Part shown: piece after piece, positions 59,005 through 64,000 of the stretch
How positions within the stretch are numbered: the first letter of the stretch is position 1
Layout: each line of letters opens with the position of its first letter
Assembly: GCA_963513935.1 (NCBI GenBank)
Contig: OY740768.1
Location: forward strand, 33,912,216-33,976,215
DNA length: 64,000 nucleotides
From: Aphrophora alni
Lineage: Eukaryota > Arthropoda > Insecta > Hemiptera > Aphrophoridae
Reading direction: 5' to 3'
Position numbers and translations under genes: made by a program
Notes under the pieces: generated by a model
Told to the model about the DNA's origin: nothing
The model's database searches: none
The model's input: only the letters and a program-made list of their open reading frames with translations

Positions 59005-60410
59005 CTGTAGTAGAAGAAAGTACTTTAACAAAGACACACTGGCTTTTTAATGCCAATGAACTTTATTGTTACAATCTCTTTCTCTTCTATTATTATAATA
59101 ATTTTTCACAATTATTTTAAATTTAATTTTGATTTGCTAAGGATGTGCTTATCTAAATACAGCAATAGTCTAATTCCTTAATATAACAAATGAAATAACT
59201 GCAATATTTCTTAATCTAAACAAATGAAAATACCTGAAATAAATCACAATGACAATTAAACACAATCTAATAAGATTATACAATGCTTCCTTAACAATAA
59301 AAAAAAAAAAAGAAACAAAGAGTGTATCAAAATGGTTATTAGTCTGAATTATTTGTAATGAATTTAATTTTACTGTAATTTCTTTTATTTAATTTATTTT
59401 AGTAATTATGTGCCCAATTTAATTCATTTACTTCCCTGGCTAGCTTGTTTTACTTAAAGATTGATTTAAAAAAAATAAAATCTCTCTCTTGTTGGTGTGG
59501 TTCTTTGGTGACTAAAATTAAAATTTTAGTTACTGATTCAAAATGTTGTTGGTGGTTAATTATTTATACAAATTTTCACAGTCTACTTATCGAATTTGAA
59601 GTCCTTTCACAATCCGAAGCCTGGTTGTTTGGCGGTTGCTCCAGCGGATAAGCTTGATGTTGATTTGGCGTCCAAAATCTCCTTTGTCCTTGCAAAGCTG
59701 TAATGTGGTCTGGTAATCACTCGGGTATCAAATGTTGAATGCTGGCAGAATCCTTCTTCTTATTCTCGACGCTGATATTTCATCTATTAACTTATCGCTG
59801 ACTGAATTCACTGTTCGACGTATTTCTTTTACTGTATTAAATTGTTCGATATATTTCTTTTAATTTTTATTAACTCACTTCTCGACGTAATTTGTTTTAA
59901 TTCATCACTTCACTTTCGACGTATTTCTTTAATTTAATATTCTTCGCGATTACTTTAAAATGTTTACCAACTTCCCAGAAGATATTACAATTTATTTTAA
60001 AATGTTTTAACAAAACTTTATGAAGAACAATTATCTAGTAGAACAATCCTGTACCAAAAACTTTGCAGAATAACCTCGTACAAATCTTCTTGAGGGACAA
60101 CATTGTTTCTTTCTCTCGGACCTATATTTATAATTTCCTCGTTTTCAACAGTCACACCACGGCTTTATTTTTCATTGGTGGAATTCAAAGTTTACTGGAA
60201 TTTAGAAAGTAATGCTTCCTTCCCTATTGGTTAATTTAAACTTTGTCCATTGGCCTCTCCTTACTCTAACGTATCTTTAAATGAGTTTCTTGCCTTTAAA
60301 CCTTTTTTTTTTGAAGTTTGGGCTTGTCCATGAGCTGTCAACTCTTTTATTTCTTGTTAAATTGATGACTTGCCATTCACTGATCCTAGCCAGCACCTTT
60401 TCGTTACAGT
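59005..60410. repeat. LTR-like region with short repeated TTCGACGTATTTCTTT motif
   Basis: This non-coding stretch has sharply bounded composition. It contains at least four versions of TTCGA(C/T)(G/A)TATTTCTTTTA between 59815 and 59945. A TGTAG start near 59007 and a TTACA end near 60408 could be LTR borders, but no target duplication supports this. Confidence 0.3.
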
Positions 60411-61003
60411 ATGGTACAATTATATACAGTACAATTCTGATTTGTAAAAACAAAAAATAAATAATTGAGAAAATAATTTATTTGGTCAGATTTGGTGTAT
60501 TATTATTATTATTTTACAAATTCGAAAAAAATTGTCTCATACTATTTTTCCATTTTTAATTAGTATTCTTCCGGTATTACTAGTATAACATTAGGGATGT
60601 GGAAGCTCGAGATTTCGATAGTGATCCTAAAATTATTGATCCGCGCTCGATTTTTTTGAGCTTAACATGTTTTCCCTACATGACTTGATTTTGTGAACGG
60701 GCTCGATTTAGAAACTCAGCATGTTTTTTTGAGGAGGTCTTGCTTTTACGAGCTTGGTTTGGTTTTTGAACAAGGGCCAAACTGATGCTAATACTGTAAC
60801 GTAAGGTTGAATGTCAACATGCATCATTTAAGAGATACAGAAACTCAAATGTTTCCATTTTAATAGTTTTATTTAAACAACAGCCAAATAAAGAAAATCC
60901 TATTTCAAAAAATAATTATGACTCAAAAATTGAATTTATTTGCAGTGTTTAATTTCAAAAAAAATAATTCACGTAATTTATTTTGTAGTACATGTCATTA
61001 ATT
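60411..61003. other. AT-rich spacer
   Basis: A short (ATT) run is at about 60500. No other feature was recognised. Confidence 0.35.
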
Positions 61004-61485
61004 CAGTACTACCTCGTTTATCCGGACTGACTGGGACCAGAATCAGTCTGGAAAATCGAAAGTCCTGATAAACAGGAAACTAATAGAAAAATACAATAAA
61101 ACAAATTTTTAATGGCAAAATTATAAGGTAATTTCACTGTATATAAACACAACAACACTTTATACGATATTTACACTAAACTTCAATCATCACTCACAAA
61201 ATATTAATATAGTTTTCTTGAGTCACTTTGGTGCAACATTTAAACGAAGCGTGGTTGCATAGTCATTCTACAATCATCAGTTCAGTCGGTGTGTTGAACA
61301 GTCGCTCCAAATAGTCCAAGATATTATCCAGCTTTTACATGGCATGTGCAAGCGTCATCTTCGGTCGCACACAGTCTATTTCCCTATCCAACTCCCCCTC
61401 GCTCTCTTCTTCCTGTGTATATTTACACAGTGTGACAATCCATTGTCACCATCATTGTCGTCATCCAACCAAAGACTGGTGCTTT
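61004..61485 (-). mobile_element. Third Tigger-type element, one end only
   Basis: Begins CAGTACTACCTCGTTTATCCGG, a terminal motif parallel to those at 40854 and 53934. The interior minus strand shows a decayed segment in the position of the transposase C-terminus (about 61390-61210) and an acidic stretch around 61460. The opposite terminus is missing; an LTR-like sequence starts at 61486. Confidence 0.6.
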
Positions 61486-61580
61486 TGTTAGGATAATTTA
61501 TTTTACTTTGATTTCTGCTTGGGTTCTCTCACTTTAACTTAAATTAAACAGTGGTTCAGTTATACAATTAATGTTTTTTT
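61486..61580 (+). repeat. 5' end of a further LTR of family 1 (truncated or divergent)
   Basis: TGTTAGGATAATTTA starts the segment, followed by GGGTTCTCTCACTTTAA, AAATTAAA and CAGTGGTTCAGTTATA, in the order seen in the two solo LTRs at 52856 and 55132. A matching TAACA end could not be located. Confidence 0.5.
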
Positions 61581-64000
61581 TTATTATTTATGATAATCTG
61601 ATTATCTCTCACACAGATTCCTTATATACTAATTACAAACATCTTAATCTTATTATCACTAAGAGTACACAGAATGGAGCATTGTGAAAAAACAAAATAG
61701 CCTTTTCAGGCAAATTGTTTTCCTTAAGAAATTTTCTTACCTCAGGAACAAAATTGTCAAAAATACATTTAAAAAAAATAAAGATGTCCATCCATGCACT
61801 TTTTAGTTAGTTATGGTGTATCACATGCATGATTGTAATGAAACATGATTAACGTTTTTTTAAACACAAGAATTTTTTTCTCTATTACAAAAGGGGCATT
61901 TTATGTTTTCCCAATGGATTATTACAGTCCATAGCAGTTAGATGATCTTTGCTTGACTTTGACTGAATTCATTCTTCGAAGCTAGGGTTTTGTTAGGTAG
62001 CAAATGGTAGAAAAGTCTAGTTTCATCAGCGTTTTAAATTTGGTGGGCTATAAGCTCCTCAGTTAAAACAATTATTTGGCTGTCATAGTTAATTGGTGTA
62101 TACCATGTTGCCATACTAGCTGTAAAATTCAGGTCAGTGTCCGGTAGTGTTTTATGTAAACTTAAAGCTTTTTGAGCTAAAATCGGAACACCAAGGCACT
62201 GTACCACATGTACAGTGCATTGTCCTAGGCTTCAATTTTTACTTTTCTAATTGTTCTACAGCCCTTAAAACTGTCTTTGTTATCATTTTGAAACAAAAAT
62301 CCTCAATTTATTCTTTTAGTCAAACCACTGTTAAAGTTAAAAATCCTCAATTTCTTCTTTTAGTCAAACACTGTTGAGTTCCTATACCTAGTTCACCAGC
62401 AGTTTTTTTTTAGCGATTTTCCCTTTTCATTCTATATAAGGAATAAATTATTAGGAATAAAAGGATTCATGGAGTCGGGTTCTAATGACATGTTCTTAAA
62501 TTATCTAGGCAAATAATGGTTTAGTTTCAATTACAATTCCAGTTCTAAGTATCTCTCTTGTAAATAATTGTTGACACTAACACACAAAATCTCTAGTAAA
62601 TTATTGACTCTCATACATTTTTTCTCTAGTAAATTATTGACTGTAATACACATATATGATTATTATCATTAAGTTATTAACATCCATTGAGATGTAATAC
62701 CAAACTAATTTATTTTTTAAGTATTCTAAGTTTTCGATCCAGGGCTATCCCAATGATTATGATGGAATATCTATACTTTAACATTAATTACAAAGATTTA
62801 CTAAATTGCTTTACACATGAACTTGCTTACTTTCCTTGCTGAACTCCCGTGATTCCGTGCTGTGATTCCTTGTAATGAATTTTCTTCAGCAAACTGTCTA
62901 ATCCTGTGACAGTACCCTGGTGATAGTCTCTCATCTGACAGAGTCTCCACCTGGGTCCAGTTTCTCCGTTAATCAACTGACATACTTTCTTCTCCACTAG
63001 GTGTTTATACACTCCTCAGTTGTTTGTGACGTGTTGGAAAGTTGCAAGCCAAGCAATTACGTAACTTATTGTTTTCTATTTCAGTGATTGTTTATGCTCT
63101 GGTGTCTATCAAGTAGACTTAAACTTATTTTTTACCTTCTGATTTAACTTACCTAAAATTCCTAAAAGCATCTAACTCTTGCATATTGTTACATTTTTTT
63201 TCTTTTTCTTTCCCGTTTTGACGCCATTTCCACACTGCACTACAGTGTGTGAGTGCGTGTTTAAAACAATGTATTTTCAGGGTGGTTTTGTTAATTATAT
63301 AGCAAACTGTCATAATTCTCAACTGATAATTTTACACTTTGAAAATTATTTTTAATTATTTACTTTGTATCTTTTGTATTTATATTCATATAAAATAATG
63401 GTCCACAGTTCACACTTGGTAATTTAACATTTTCACAATAATTTTATGATTTGTTTTACTTTTCCTAATTTTTAAAAAATCTTGTTTTACCAGGCCTGAA
63501 CTGATTTTCTTTTATTGAACCCAACGATAAAATCACTACTTCCAGACTCCAAATGATTTGTTTCTAATGAAGTATAAAAATACCATTTATTTTAACTTAA
63601 TAATATAATTTTATTTTCTGAAGTAAAGCTTCTACTTACTGTTTGTATTCCTTGTATAGGATCGGTAATGTCTACTTCCTGCTTATAATCATTTTCTCCC
63701 TTCACATATTCCTTGGAATTTCTGCTTTATCTCGGTTATTTGTTTCCTGGATTATACTTTTCTTTTTTATTGAGTCCCTTACAAAAAGTGTTTAGGGTTT
63801 TATCATTTAATAGTTTATGAAAATGTTAACTTATAAAAATTCTCTTATTGATAGATTGTTTAAGTTAAATCTTGTTGCTTTGTGATGTGATTTCATTAAT
63901 ATAAGTTCCACTATAACCAGTTTGACAGTATTAATGACATGTACTACTGAATAAAGAATGTGAATTGTAAAATTTGTCAATCTTTATGACATTTTACATA
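61581..64000. other. AT-rich DNA, no gene recognised
   Basis: Contains small direct repeats (AAAATCCTCAATTTATTCTTTT / AAAATCCTCAATTTCTTCTTTT near 62300-62360; three AGTAAATTATTGACT units near 62595-62645). The segment 62830-63030 is GC-richer and resembles LTR interior sequence. No exon of the upstream gene was identified. Confidence 0.35.

Noticed and set aside
59005..60410. Complete LTR call
   Set aside because: Possible TG and CA borders exist, but no target duplication or second copy in the window supports them, so it is reported only as LTR-like.

Overview
The window looks like nuclear DNA of an insect. It is AT-rich and dense in eroded transposons: irritans-type mariner, piggyBac, pogo/Tigger, Helitron, Jockey-, CR1- and RTE-like LINEs, Penelope-like elements (PLEs) and gypsy-type LTR elements. 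Host genes are split by long introns with GT/AG boundaries. A hemipteran-like genome is my best guess from the repeat mix, but the sequence alone does not settle the order. There is no sign of bacterial or organellar DNA.

Two host loci stand out. (1) A complete, uninterrupted 992-codon ORF on the minus strand (9930-12908) matches the layout of SYCP2, the synaptonemal complex lateral-element protein: N-terminal ARM-like half, SLD-like beta domain, long basic disordered middle, C-terminal coiled coil. (2) A plus-strand gene starting near 28.66 kb encodes the N-terminal domain of HAUS6, an augmin complex subunit, in exons at 28662-28762, 30776-30946 and 37842-37971. Its introns are packed with transposons. 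Farther down the same strand, four short exons (51283-51343, 52452-52614, 54882-54925, 58813-58893) join each other in perfect phase. They may be the C-terminal part of the same gene, which would then exceed 30 kb, but this is not proven.

Layout. 0.7-3.7 kb: PLE fragment with a GIY-YIG domain between inverted arms. 4.7-8.9 kb: two LTR 3' ends in opposite orientation, a fold-back carrying a hammerhead-ribozyme-like core, and a CR1-like LINE. 9.9-12.9 kb: SYCP2-like gene. 13.9-15.1 kb: Helitron end and duplicated blocks beside (TA)n. 17.3-23.4 kb: three LINE fragments and a degenerate transposase-like ORF. 24.8-28.1 kb: microsatellites and unassigned GC-richer repeat. 28.6-38 kb: HAUS6 5' exons, with a 512-bp (GA)n, a gypsy remnant and an RTE LINE in the introns. 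38.2-50.5 kb: mariner, a piggyBac with a nested Tigger MITE, a piggyBac-type MITE, a PLE inverted dimer and a second piggyBac. 51.3-58.9 kb: the phase-linked exons, two solo LTRs of one family, a Tigger copy and a LINE ORF1 remnant. 59-64 kb: LTR-like and Tigger-like debris.

The host products, if expressed, act in chromosome biology: meiotic axes (SYCP2-like) and microtubule branching in the spindle (HAUS6). Nothing here suggests that they work as one system. The most unusual signals are the recurrent hammerhead-like motifs tied to PLE tails and the fragmented gene threaded through nested transposons.
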